Origin: Stutzerimonas kunmingensis
Lineage (GTDB): Bacteria > Pseudomonadota > Gammaproteobacteria > Pseudomonadales > Pseudomonadaceae
Direction of reading: 5' to 3'
NCBI RefSeq assembly: GCF_900114065.1
Contig: NZ_FORS01000004.1
Span: 310,001 to 374,000 of the forward strand
DNA: 64,000 nt
In this document: in pieces, positions 16,558 through 24,493 of the stretch
Numbering within the stretch: position 1 is the first letter of the stretch
Layout: every line of letters begins with the position of its first letter
The notes under the pieces: generated by a model
What the model was told of the DNA's origin: nothing
The model's database searches: none
What the model saw: only the letters and a program-made list of their open reading frames with translations
Position numbers and translations under genes: made by a program

Positions 16558-17454
16558 ATGGACAAGCTCAAGGCAATGGCCAACTTCGTTCGCATCGTCG
16601 ACAACGGCAGCCTGAGCTCGGCCGCCGATGCCACCGGGCAATCCGTGGCATCGGTGGTGCGCTCGCTGGCCGCGCTGGAACGCCACCTCGGCGTGCGCCT
16701 GCTGAACCGCAGCACTCGGCGCATGGCCCTCACCGACGAGGGCGCGGAGTACCTGGCCTGGAGCCGGCGCATGCTGGCGGACTTCGCCGACATGGAGCAG
16801 CGCCTGGAGGCCAGCGACGGCGCCGTCCGCGGCCTACTGCGCATCACCGCACCAGTGGAGTTCGGCCAGCGTTACGTCGCGCCGCTGGTGAATGAATTTC
16901 TCAAGGAACATGCCGAGATCCGGGTCGAGCTGAACCTGAGCGACCAGATCGTCCCGCTGCTCGACGAACGCCTCGACCTCGCCCTGCGCATCGGCCACCT
17001 CCCCGACTCGGCAATGGTCGCCCGACAGATCGGCAGCACCCGGCTGGTCACCTGCGCCAGCCCCGACTACCTGAGCACCGCCCCCGCCATCGACACCCCC
17101 GCAGCACTGGAAGACCACGCCTGCATCCTCTTCGCCGCCCAGGGCCGCCATTGGTACTACCGCCACGGCGAAAAGGAACAGGCTGAAGAAATTATCCCAC
17201 GCCTGACCTGCAACCAGATCCGCGCCGCCAGCCTGGCCTGCGTGCAAGGCCTCGGCATCACGCGGCTGATGCACTATCAGGTGGCAGAAGAACTGGCTGA
17301 TGGCCGTCTGGTAAGGGTGCTCAGGGATTACGAACCGAAGGACCTGCCGATCCAACTGGTCTACCCACACGCCTTGAAGCTATCGCCAAGGGTGCGGGCG
17401 TTTGTGGAGTGGGTTTGTCCGAGGTTGGAGCAGGGTTTGCCGGGGTTGGATTAG
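16558..17454 (+). CDS. LysR-family transcriptional regulator
   Basis: The 298-residue protein starts MDKLKAMANFVRIVDNGSLS and has an N-terminal HTH ending LNRSTRRMALTDEGAEYL. An effector domain follows with DLALRIGHLPDSAMVARQIG and TCASPDYL. It belongs to the common pseudomonad group that controls adjacent oxidoreductase, GST or glyoxalase genes. It is divergent from the VOC-GST operon and is its likely regulator. A GTG two codons upstream (16552) is an alternative start; neither start has a strong Shine-Dalgarno. Confidence 0.9.
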   Translation: MDKLKAMANFVRIVDNGSLSSAADATGQSVASVVRSLAALERHLGVRLLNRSTRRMALTDEGAEYLAWSRRMLADFADMEQRLEASDGAVRGLLRITAPVEFGQRYVAPLVNEFLKEHAEIRVELNLSDQIVPLLDERLDLALRIGHLPDSAMVARQIGSTRLVTCASPDYLSTAPAIDTPAALEDHACILFAAQGRHWYYRHGEKEQAEEIIPRLTCNQIRAASLACVQGLGITRLMHYQVAEELADGRLVRVLRDYEPKDLPIQLVYPHALKLSPRVRAFVEWVCPRLEQGLPGLD

Positions 17455-17464
17455 AAATAGAGGC

Positions 17465-17486
17465 TGGCTGCTTTCAGCCAAGAGCG
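17465..17486 (+). repeat. Left copy of an inverted hairpin repeat flanking the OLD-like gene
   Basis: The segment contains GGCTG and CAGCC arms around an 8-base loop. Its reverse complement matches 17 of 22 bases of the segment at 19695-19716 on the other side of the AT-rich insert. The differences are transitions. It lies 11 bases after the LysR stop, so it could also act as a weak terminator. Confidence 0.4.
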
Positions 17487-17620
17487 TACAGTGATTCTGA
17501 TCGCCCCCCCGCTGGGGCTGCATTGGGCGACCTTTATTGATCACTGACGACTCGAATTGGCCAGGAGCATTCGCTCTGCGTCTACAAAACCAAGGGCGAT
17601 TCACACAGCTACCCACAAAG

Positions 17621-19570
17621 CTAACCTCTTGGTTTGTTAGTGCGAGACTTTCTAATAACTGGAAACAAAAAGTCAGTCAGCTCATTCATCCATAGTGGAA
17701 TATTAGACACATCCGCAATCTCAGTATATTTGAGCGCAAACTTAACTTTAAATCCAGGCAGGTTGAATAGTTCTTCCATGCTGCGTTGCTCAGTTGTCCG
17801 CAAATCGAACGCCAACGCCGCAGGCCAGTCTTCATGGTCATGATTTATCGCGTCCAAGAGAGGCCCCACGTAGTCCCCAAAGTCGGGATCACTTTCGAAG
17901 CTTCTAAGTGTAGTCGTAAAATCATTGGGAATTAGTGTATCCTCCATAACCGTTGGAGGATGATATTCAGTATTGCTTGTTGATTTCAGAATTGTTTTAC
18001 TTTCATCAATGTCATTGTGAATGCGCTTTATTTGAATTTGTTTTATCGAGTCGTTTGCATCATATTTTTCAAATGCTTTATCAGTATCTAGTAGTAAAAA
18101 AACCTTACCCTTAATGTCGTCTCGATGGTCATCAAGAGCCATCTCCAAGTATCTGAATATTTTCTTAACGTGCTTAGAACCACCAACTGGCAGAATGAAC
18201 AGTTTTTTTCTCGACAAATAAAAGTCGAGATAAATTTTGTCTGCCGAGCCTTCACAAACTATCCACCTATAGTCGCTGCCTGTTATAGAAGCTATCATTG
18301 ACTGAACGAGATCGTTTAATCCCTTAAGCTCTATGTCCGAAGGTAGCTTTCCTTGCGTCGTTTTTCTAAGCTTTGCAATGTCTTCCCTGAAACATCGCAA
18401 ATCAATCATTATTAGTTCGGTCTCAAGCTTAGGACAGTAAATAGCGACACCGTCAGACACAATCGGCATGAAGCCATACCAATGAGTAGTGACAATTGTC
18501 TGGACACTTGCTTGAGAGATGTCTTTCAATTTTTCGAATTGTTCAAAACACGAAGAAACGTGCAGAGAAAGTTCGGGCTCATCTATAGCAAATATAACAT
18601 GATGCTCTCTGGTTGCTTCAGTCTCCAAAAGAAATGCTCTTGCAATGTCGATCAAAGCCTGTCTTTTTTCTCCAGAACTTAGATTGTTTACCGGAACGCT
18701 ATCTTTACCTACCTTTTTCGTAAGAATCTTACTATCAAAAAAAGCTTCTATGATTTTTTCTGTTAAGTGTGACTGGTTGAATAGGTTCTGTTTTTTTGCA
18801 GGCTTTTTGTATTCGTAATGTTCAAGTGTGTTGGAGATTTCTGCTAGAAACGCATTAAGCTTCTGATTGATATCGGTGACTGTTGATTTTTTTACAATGT
18901 TTCTGACTATTTCCTCAATTTTTGTTCCTAGAAGTGCCTGGACTGTTTTGCTTTCTATCTTTGTGTATTCTCTGAAATTGATTTCGGATGGAACGTATAT
19001 ATATTGATATGTTGTTTGCACATAAAAAAATAGCGCATCTACGAACTCTGACCAGCACGGATAATTTTGAAGCGCCCCAAACTCTTCCAGAGACTCAAAT
19101 ATTGAAAAATACGAGCCAGGCGCTGCACCTGCCGCTGTTTTAATCAACCCTAAAGGTAGAAGGTAATGGCTATGAGCGCCATAACCACCACTCAGTAAAA
19201 CATCTCTATTGGAACAAAATTCGCTGACAGGTTTCGGCGATGAATTAAATTCCTGCGGAGTCGCCGACCATACCATTTCATTTATTTTCTGTAGAAAATC
19301 GTCATACTGATCGTACTCGAAGTCAAATGAACTCTTTTCTATAAGAAAGATAGGACAAATGTAAGGCTCCCTCTCGGGATACCCTTTCGCCAAGCTGTGA
19401 TTCAGATTCCATTCTGTCGAATTAAAGAAGCTATCAAGCGCCTCTAGAACAGAACTCTTGCCTGAGCCGTTTTCGCCGACTATTGCTGAAAACATACTGC
19501 CGTTAGAAAGAGGTATGAAATTTATATTTTGGTATGTTTTGTAATTTCTTAATAACAGCCCTACGATCAC
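17621..19570 (-). CDS. OLD-like AAA ATPase with TOPRIM-type C-terminal domain (putative defence gene)
   Basis: The 649-residue protein begins with an SMC/Rad50-like ATPase head. It has Walker A GENGSGKS at residues 32-39, signature LSSGEKRQ near 293, Walker B HVIFAIDEPELSLH near 330, and a TTHW switch. The C-terminal third has IVCEGSADKIYLDFYL and VFLLLDTDKAFE, the acidic motifs of a TOPRIM/OLD nuclease domain. OLD-family proteins are ATP-regulated nucleases that often act against phages. The GTG at 19570 is preferred because GGAGA lies 5 bases before it; longer frames lack this. The gene is far richer in A+T than its surroundings and stands alone, both marks of recent acquisition. Substrate and partners are unknown. 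Confidence 0.8.
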   Translation of the reverse strand: MIVGLLLRNYKTYQNINFIPLSNGSMFSAIVGENGSGKSSVLEALDSFFNSTEWNLNHSLAKGYPEREPYICPIFLIEKSSFDFEYDQYDDFLQKINEMVWSATPQEFNSSPKPVSEFCSNRDVLLSGGYGAHSHYLLPLGLIKTAAGAAPGSYFSIFESLEEFGALQNYPCWSEFVDALFFYVQTTYQYIYVPSEINFREYTKIESKTVQALLGTKIEEIVRNIVKKSTVTDINQKLNAFLAEISNTLEHYEYKKPAKKQNLFNQSHLTEKIIEAFFDSKILTKKVGKDSVPVNNLSSGEKRQALIDIARAFLLETEATREHHVIFAIDEPELSLHVSSCFEQFEKLKDISQASVQTIVTTHWYGFMPIVSDGVAIYCPKLETELIMIDLRCFREDIAKLRKTTQGKLPSDIELKGLNDLVQSMIASITGSDYRWIVCEGSADKIYLDFYLSRKKLFILPVGGSKHVKKIFRYLEMALDDHRDDIKGKVFLLLDTDKAFEKYDANDSIKQIQIKRIHNDIDESKTILKSTSNTEYHPPTVMEDTLIPNDFTTTLRSFESDPDFGDYVGPLLDAINHDHEDWPAALAFDLRTTEQRSMEELFNLPGFKVKFALKYTEIADVSNIPLWMNELTDFLFPVIRKSRTNKPRG

Positions 19571-19694
19571 ATGCTTCTCCTTATAAATCCGCCCTGCCCG
19601 CATGCTAGCAGATTGCCTCAGCAAGCCTTACTGCCTCCAGAATTCGAAAGTAGCATCGGTGACCTACCCATTGGCCATCACTGTGCCCACCGCC

Positions 19695-19716
19695 CGCTCC
19701 TGGCCGAAAGTGGCCG
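19695..19716 (+). repeat. Right copy of the inverted hairpin repeat flanking the OLD-like gene
   Basis: CGCTCCTGGCCGAAAGTGGC and two further bases resemble the reverse complement of the left copy at 17465-17486. Internally TGGCCG and TGGCCG flank GAAAG. The segment lies between the start of the OLD-like gene and the next core gene at 19840. Confidence 0.4.
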
Positions 19717-19839
19717 ATGCTCGACCAGTCGAACATCAGGGCCCACCGCCCAACCCACCGCTTGCCCCCCCCTCTTCATCCCGATGCTAGAGTGCGCGCT
19801 CCATAGCCGCACAACTCCAAACCAAATAGCGAGGCCCCC

Positions 19840-20232
19840 ATGCTCAACCATGTAATGGTCGGTTCGAATGATATTGAACGGTCGAAGCGCTTCTACGATG
19901 CCGTGCTCGGCGTACTCGACGCTGGCGAGCCGCTGCGCAACGTGGCGCCGTCCGGGCATACGCGCCTGTTCTACCGTCACGACGGCAGCCTGTTCGGTGT
20001 AACCGAGCCGATCAACGGTGAGGAAGCGACTGTCGGCAACGGCGGCACCATTGGCTTCAAGTGCAGCTCGGCCGAGCAGGTCAAGGCGTTTCACGATATC
20101 GGCGTCGCCCATGGCGGCACGACTTGCGAGGACCCGCCGGGCCTGCGCGAAACCAACCTCGGCGCGTTGCACCTCAGCTACGTCCGCGACCCTGACGGCA
20201 ACAAGCTGTGCGCCATCTACCGCCCGCAGTAA
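19840..20232 (+). CDS. VOC family protein (glyoxalase-like)
   Basis: The 130-residue protein has two VOC modules: HVMVGSNDIERSKRFYDAVLG at the N-terminus, and LSYVRDPDGNKLCAIYRP at the C-terminus. This places it with the lactoylglutathione-lyase-like small VOC proteins common in pseudomonads. H4 and the late acidic/aromatic positions could bind metal. The substrate is unknown. It is monocistronic and followed by a strong hairpin. The 270 bases upstream hold one inverted-repeat copy but no gene. Confidence 0.88.
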   Translation: MLNHVMVGSNDIERSKRFYDAVLGVLDAGEPLRNVAPSGHTRLFYRHDGSLFGVTEPINGEEATVGNGGTIGFKCSSAEQVKAFHDIGVAHGGTTCEDPPGLRETNLGALHLSYVRDPDGNKLCAIYRPQ

Positions 20233-20243
20233 CCCTCCTGTTT

Positions 20244-20266
20244 CAACGCCGCACTGTGCGGCGTTG
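20244..20266. terminator. Strong hairpin after the VOC gene
   Basis: CAACGCCGCA and TGCGGCGTTG form a perfect 10-bp stem with a 3-base loop, 11 bases after the VOC stop and about 48 bases from the end of the convergent cytochrome gene. There is no long T run on either strand. It most likely ends transcription from both sides. Confidence 0.6.
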
Positions 20267-20313
20267 ATACTCGCGCCAGCATCGGCACACCTCCAGCGAC
20301 ACGTTCACTGGCT

Positions 20314-21531
20314 TTACAGCGCCTCGCGCTGCTTGCGCACCTCATCGGCGCTGACTGCCGGGGCCGCATTGCCCCAGCTGTTGCGCACATAAGTGAGCAC
20401 GTCGGCGATGTTCTCATCCGAGAGATTCCAGGCGAACGACGGCATGGCCGGGCCGGTAGGTGCCGCGTCCGTACTGCCGGCGCGATTGCCGGCAAGTACC
20501 ACGCGAATCATTGATACCGCGTCGCGCGCATTGACCAGCGGCGCATTGGCCAGCTTGGGAAATAACGTCGGAATGCCTTCGCCGTCGGGGGTATGGCAGG
20601 CCGAGCAGCGGTCTTCATAGAGCCCGCGGCCAGCTGTCATGATCGGGTCGTTGGGGTCCAGCGGTTCGGGCTTTTCGTGCTCGTGGTCGAGGTCCTTGAG
20701 ATAGACCGCCACAGCCCTCAGGTCCTCGTCACGCCAGTACTGTGTGGAATTCTCCACCGCCTCGGCCATTGGCCCGGACGCGATGTCGTAGCGGTTGGCA
20801 CCGGTCTTGAGGTACTGCACGATGTCGTCCTCGGTCCATTCACCCAGGCCAACATGCGCCGTGTTGGAGATATTCGGCGCCATCCAGCCCTGCAACTCCC
20901 CGCCTTTAAGCGAGCCATCACTCTTGTCGCCGCCGATGAGGTTTTTCGGCGTGTGGCAACTGCCGCAATGCCCAAGCCCCTGCACCAGGTAGGCGCCGCG
21001 GTTCCATTGTTCGCTTTTGTCCGCGTCGGGTTCGAATTCGCCCTCGGTGAAGTTGAGCCAGTTCCACGCCTTCATGCTCAGGCGCACGTTGAAAGGAAAC
21101 GGCAGCTGGTTCGTTTCCACCTCGTTCTGCGCCGGCTGCACGGTGCGCAGGTAGGCCCAGAGCGCCAGGTTGTCCTCGCGCGTGACCTTCGTATACGCGG
21201 CATAGGGCATGGCCGGATAGAGCTGCTTGCCGTTGCGCCCGTGGCCGCGGGCCATGGTGTTCTGGAAGTCTTCGAAGGTCCAGCGGCCGATACCGGTTGC
21301 CGGATCAGGGGTTATGTTGGCGCCCAGCAGTTCGCCGAACGGCGTTTCGATCGCCACGCCACCGGAGAAAAGCGGCTTGCCGGGCAATGTGTGGCAGGCC
21401 GTGCAATCACCGAGCGTGGCGATGTAGCGACCTTTTTCCACGAGTTCGTAGGCGTCCGGAGCGGTGACGGCGTAGGCGCTGACGCTCGTCGCGACGAGCA
21501 ACGCGAGGCTGGTGTTCAGGAGAGGCTTCAT
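20314..21531 (-). CDS. Triheme c-type cytochrome subunit of a membrane sugar-acid/alcohol dehydrogenase
   Basis: The 405-residue protein has a signal peptide and three CXXCH heme sites: CTACH at 43-47, CGSCH in the middle and CSACH in the C-terminal third. The spacing is typical of the cytochrome subunit of gluconate 2-dehydrogenase, sorbitol dehydrogenase and FAD-glucose dehydrogenase. It should pass electrons from the flavoprotein subunit to the quinone pool at the periplasmic face. Its ATG overlaps the stop of the GMC gene by 4 bases. It is the last gene of the three-gene operon. Confidence 0.92.
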   Translation of the reverse strand: MKPLLNTSLALLVATSVSAYAVTAPDAYELVEKGRYIATLGDCTACHTLPGKPLFSGGVAIETPFGELLGANITPDPATGIGRWTFEDFQNTMARGHGRNGKQLYPAMPYAAYTKVTREDNLALWAYLRTVQPAQNEVETNQLPFPFNVRLSMKAWNWLNFTEGEFEPDADKSEQWNRGAYLVQGLGHCGSCHTPKNLIGGDKSDGSLKGGELQGWMAPNISNTAHVGLGEWTEDDIVQYLKTGANRYDIASGPMAEAVENSTQYWRDEDLRAVAVYLKDLDHEHEKPEPLDPNDPIMTAGRGLYEDRCSACHTPDGEGIPTLFPKLANAPLVNARDAVSMIRVVLAGNRAGSTDAAPTGPAMPSFAWNLSDENIADVLTYVRNSWGNAAPAVSADEVRKQREAL

Positions 21532-23300
21532 ACGCTGATCATCTCCCCGGGACGTTTGAGGTAGTAGGTGCGGATCGCATGCGCTGCCTTGAATGCCAGT
21601 GCGCCGACGGTGCCCGTTGGGTTGTAGCCGGGGTTCTGCGGAAAGGCCGATGCGCCGACCACGAACAGGTTCGGCACATCCCAGACCTGCAGGTGCTTGT
21701 TTACCGAACTGGTAGAAGGATCAGCCCCCATGACGAAACCACCGACCACGTGGGAGGACTGATAGGACGTGTTGGACCACGGCCCTTTGCGCGGGCTGGC
21801 GACTATCATTTTCGGATTCAGCGCCCTGGCGATCTCAGCCGTTTTGTCGGTGACGTACTGCGCCATGCGCAGGTCGTTGTCGGTGAAGTCGAAGGTAATC
21901 CGTAGCAGTGGTCGGCCGTGCGGATCGGTGTAGTTCGGGTCCAGCGACAGGTAGTTGTTGCGGGTGCTGTAGTTGCTCGCTTCGCAACCGATGGACATGC
22001 TGTTGGCGTAGTACTGCACCGTCGTCTTCTTCCACTCCGAGCCCCACTTGGGCGTGCCAGGCGGTACCGGACGGGAGTTGATGGGCGCTGCGCCAATGGG
22101 CGTCACCCGCGTGCTGCCGCCGCCGACAAAGCCCAGCCCGGAATGGTCAAAATTGTCGTTGTTGAAGTCATCGATGCCCATGCCGATGGCGCCGCCACCG
22201 ATGAAGGGGTTGAAGTTCTTGTCGTCGAAGAACAGCTGCACGCTGTTGGCCGTCTGGTAGGCGTAGTTGCGCCCGGTGGTACCGGTGTTGCTTAGCGGGT
22301 CGTAGGGCTGGCCGATGCCGGAGAGCAGCATCAGGCGTACGTTTTCGAAGGTGAACGCGGCGACCACGACGATATCCGCCGGCTGTTCCCATCGGTCGCC
22401 GTTGGAATCCACATAGACGATGCCAGTGGCGCGCTTGCCGGTGCTGTCCTTCGTTACCTCCAGCACTTCGCAATGGGTCTTGGCGGTGAAATTGGGCAGG
22501 CGTGCCAGCGATGGCAGCACGTTGACGATGGCGCTTGCCTTGGAATAGTTGGCGCAGCCGTAGTTGGTGCAGAACCCGCAGAAGGTGCACGGCCCCATCG
22601 TTACGCCGTACTGGTTGGTATAGGCCTGCGAAGCCAACGCCGATGGCACCGGGAACGGCGTGTAGCCCATGTCACGTGCGGCATCGGCGAACAGCACGGG
22701 CGCGAAGGTCTGCTTGGTCGGCGGGTTGGGGTACTCCCTGGACCGTGCGCCCTCGAACGGATTGCCACCGTCGACGACGTTGCCTCCTATGTTGCCGGCC
22801 TTGCCGGACACGCCGGCCACACGCTCGAAGGCATCGTAGTGCGGCTCCATTTCTTCCCAGGTGGTGCCCCAGTCCTGCAGGGCCAGCCCTTCGATGGACG
22901 CTTCGCCGTAACGCTCGACCAGATGGCTCCGGAGGCGAAACTCTTCCGGCTGAAAGCGAAAGGTGATGCCGGCCCAGTGGTTACCCGCCCCACCGGTGCC
23001 GTTGCCAGGGTGAAAGGAGCCCCAGGTACGCATCGGCAGTGCGGTTTCGCTTGGCTTGTTGCGCATCGTGCAGGTGTTCTGGCGGGTGCGCAGCATGAGC
23101 TCCTGGCGAATCACGTAGCGCAGCTCGTCGGTCACCGAGGCGATATTGAAGTCGCTGGCGGTATCACGCCAGGCACCCCGCTCGAACCCCATGACCGTCA
23201 GGCCCTCATCGGCGAGTTCCTTGGCGATGATCGACCCGGCCCAGCCGAGCCCTACCACCACGACGTCGGTTGAAGGCAGCTTTTTGGTCATATCCTTCAT
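21528..23300 (-). CDS. GMC-family flavoprotein subunit of gluconate 2-dehydrogenase-type complex
   Basis: The 590-residue protein opens with the FAD-binding motif VVVVGLGWAGSIIAKEL (G17, G19, G22) and has GNGTGGAGNHWAG downstream, and the closing FVVGASAFPQNPGYNPTGTV typical of GMC enzymes. GPCTFCGFCTNYGC holds closely spaced cysteines. In related FAD-glucose dehydrogenases such a cluster ligates an iron-sulphur centre that relays electrons to the cytochrome. The ATG at 23300 overlaps the stop of the small-subunit gene, giving translational coupling. It probably oxidises gluconate or another sugar (acid) in the periplasm, exported with its Tat-bearing partner since it has no signal peptide of its own. 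Confidence 0.92.
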   Translation of the reverse strand: MKDMTKKLPSTDVVVVGLGWAGSIIAKELADEGLTVMGFERGAWRDTASDFNIASVTDELRYVIRQELMLRTRQNTCTMRNKPSETALPMRTWGSFHPGNGTGGAGNHWAGITFRFQPEEFRLRSHLVERYGEASIEGLALQDWGTTWEEMEPHYDAFERVAGVSGKAGNIGGNVVDGGNPFEGARSREYPNPPTKQTFAPVLFADAARDMGYTPFPVPSALASQAYTNQYGVTMGPCTFCGFCTNYGCANYSKASAIVNVLPSLARLPNFTAKTHCEVLEVTKDSTGKRATGIVYVDSNGDRWEQPADIVVVAAFTFENVRLMLLSGIGQPYDPLSNTGTTGRNYAYQTANSVQLFFDDKNFNPFIGGGAIGMGIDDFNNDNFDHSGLGFVGGGSTRVTPIGAAPINSRPVPPGTPKWGSEWKKTTVQYYANSMSIGCEASNYSTRNNYLSLDPNYTDPHGRPLLRITFDFTDNDLRMAQYVTDKTAEIARALNPKMIVASPRKGPWSNTSYQSSHVVGGFVMGADPSTSSVNKHLQVWDVPNLFVVGASAFPQNPGYNPTGTVGALAFKAAHAIRTYYLKRPGEMISV

Positions 23301-24037
23301 CCCTTGCGACTCCATGAGGAGCTGCCGATGATCGACAGCGGTACCAGATCCAGCTTCTCGTTGTGCCGGTCGATGTAGGGGCGATAGTCGTAACGGGCAC
23401 CGGGGAAGCCGAGCATCTTCCAGCTGACCATGTCGCGATTGCCGCCGTAGATCGGGTCTGCGAAGAATCCCTCCATGGCGTTTTGCAGAATCTGTTCGAA
23501 GAACACCTCTGACTCGATGCCTTCAAAGGCGATATCGCCAGTCTCCATTTTCCTGAGCACCTCATCGCGCTGGTCGCCTTCCAGCTCGCTAAAACGCTTG
23601 CCGAATGTCGCCTGGCAATGCCTGCCCAACTGCTCGATACCGACCCGGTAGCGCTCGGCAGGCACCAGCTCCGAGGGCGGTTCGACCCCAGGTACAAACG
23701 GACCATGCTGATAGAGCCGCTCATAGCGGCCATAGTGGCCGGCCAGCTGGCGGTCGATGAACACTGCGCAACCCGCCTCCTTGCCGCTGACTGAAAGATC
23801 GTCGGCGGGGATCAGGCGCTCTACGATCGCCTCCACCTCCCTGGCCTCCTCGAGGGTAAAGAACTGCCAGCCCTTGGCCTCGTAATGCAGCGGGCCGTTA
23901 TGGTCGAAGGGCAGCCACTGCGGTACGCCGTTGACGGTAACGGCCTTCGCGGTCGCGGCGACTCCGGCCGCCACGGTAGCGGCCGATGCAGTGAGCAGCT
24001 TGCGTCGGGTCAATCCGTTGGGGGGATTTGTAGGCAT
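23297..24037 (-). CDS. Gluconate 2-dehydrogenase small subunit (subunit 3 family), Tat signal
   Basis: The 246-residue protein begins with a twin-arginine signal (TRRKLLTASAATVAAGV) and continues with the subunit-3 family pattern WQFFTLEEAREVEAIVERLIPAD. In known complexes this subunit lacks a cofactor and carries the folded flavoprotein through the Tat pore. It is first in the operon small subunit, GMC flavoprotein, cytochrome c, with 4-base overlaps at both junctions. Downstream pathway genes are not in the window. Confidence 0.9.
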   Translation of the reverse strand: MPTNPPNGLTRRKLLTASAATVAAGVAATAKAVTVNGVPQWLPFDHNGPLHYEAKGWQFFTLEEAREVEAIVERLIPADDLSVSGKEAGCAVFIDRQLAGHYGRYERLYQHGPFVPGVEPPSELVPAERYRVGIEQLGRHCQATFGKRFSELEGDQRDEVLRKMETGDIAFEGIESEVFFEQILQNAMEGFFADPIYGGNRDMVSWKMLGFPGARYDYRPYIDRHNEKLDLVPLSIIGSSSWSRKG

Positions 24038-24493
24038 CTCGACTCCTTATGAACCAATGGATCGGGGTCGCGCGGTTTGGGAAGTTCCACTCGGAAAACG
24101 GCCCGGCGGAGCACGCTGACCGCCATGCCGAACTGTCTCGGAATGCGCGCCTAGCTGCACAAACTTCGCAACAAAATAAAGCGCCAGAGCCACGGAACCC
24201 TTGTCCAGAAGTCGGACAGCCAGACGGCGAATGACGTTCAAACCAAATAGCTAGAGCGGTTGTAGGCACTGACTGAGGGATAGGAGCAGCAGACTCGACA
24301 TAGGCCTTTGGAATTTCCGACGGGTGAGCCGGACAAGCGATATGCCCGTTTGCCCTCTGAGGGCACGCTTGACGCTGCATGACCCGATGGATAGGCGCAT
24401 CGAAAAAGGCTGAACATCGATGCGCCGCGGTCCTGCGGCGCATGACGTGTCAAAACGCCGCTGCGCTCTCCTACCCGCGGCTTTCCTCGCCCA
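24038..24493. other. Intergenic region upstream of the dehydrogenase operon; no gene seen
   Basis: The 456 bases separate the Tat-subunit gene from the ggt gene, both on the minus strand. The right third contains the ggt terminator (24394-24443), and the left part must hold the promoter of the dehydrogenase operon. No convincing coding frame, riboswitch or clear operator was recognised. Confidence 0.5.
24394..24443 (-). terminator. Two overlapping hairpins after ggt
   Basis: In the ggt transcript direction, ATGCGCCGC (24435-24443 complement) pairs with GCGGCGCAT (24420-24428 complement) around a 6-base loop. This is followed by a stretch with five T residues. The second half of that stem can instead pair with 24394-24403, giving GGCGCATCGA with TCGATGCGCC. 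The two stems exclude each other. The simplest reading is an intrinsic terminator. Confidence 0.55.

Noticed and set aside
17621-19570. Calling the OLD-like gene a two-gene system of the Gabija or PARIS type
   Set aside because: No helicase gene or separate nuclease partner adjoins it; only one gene lies between the core neighbours.
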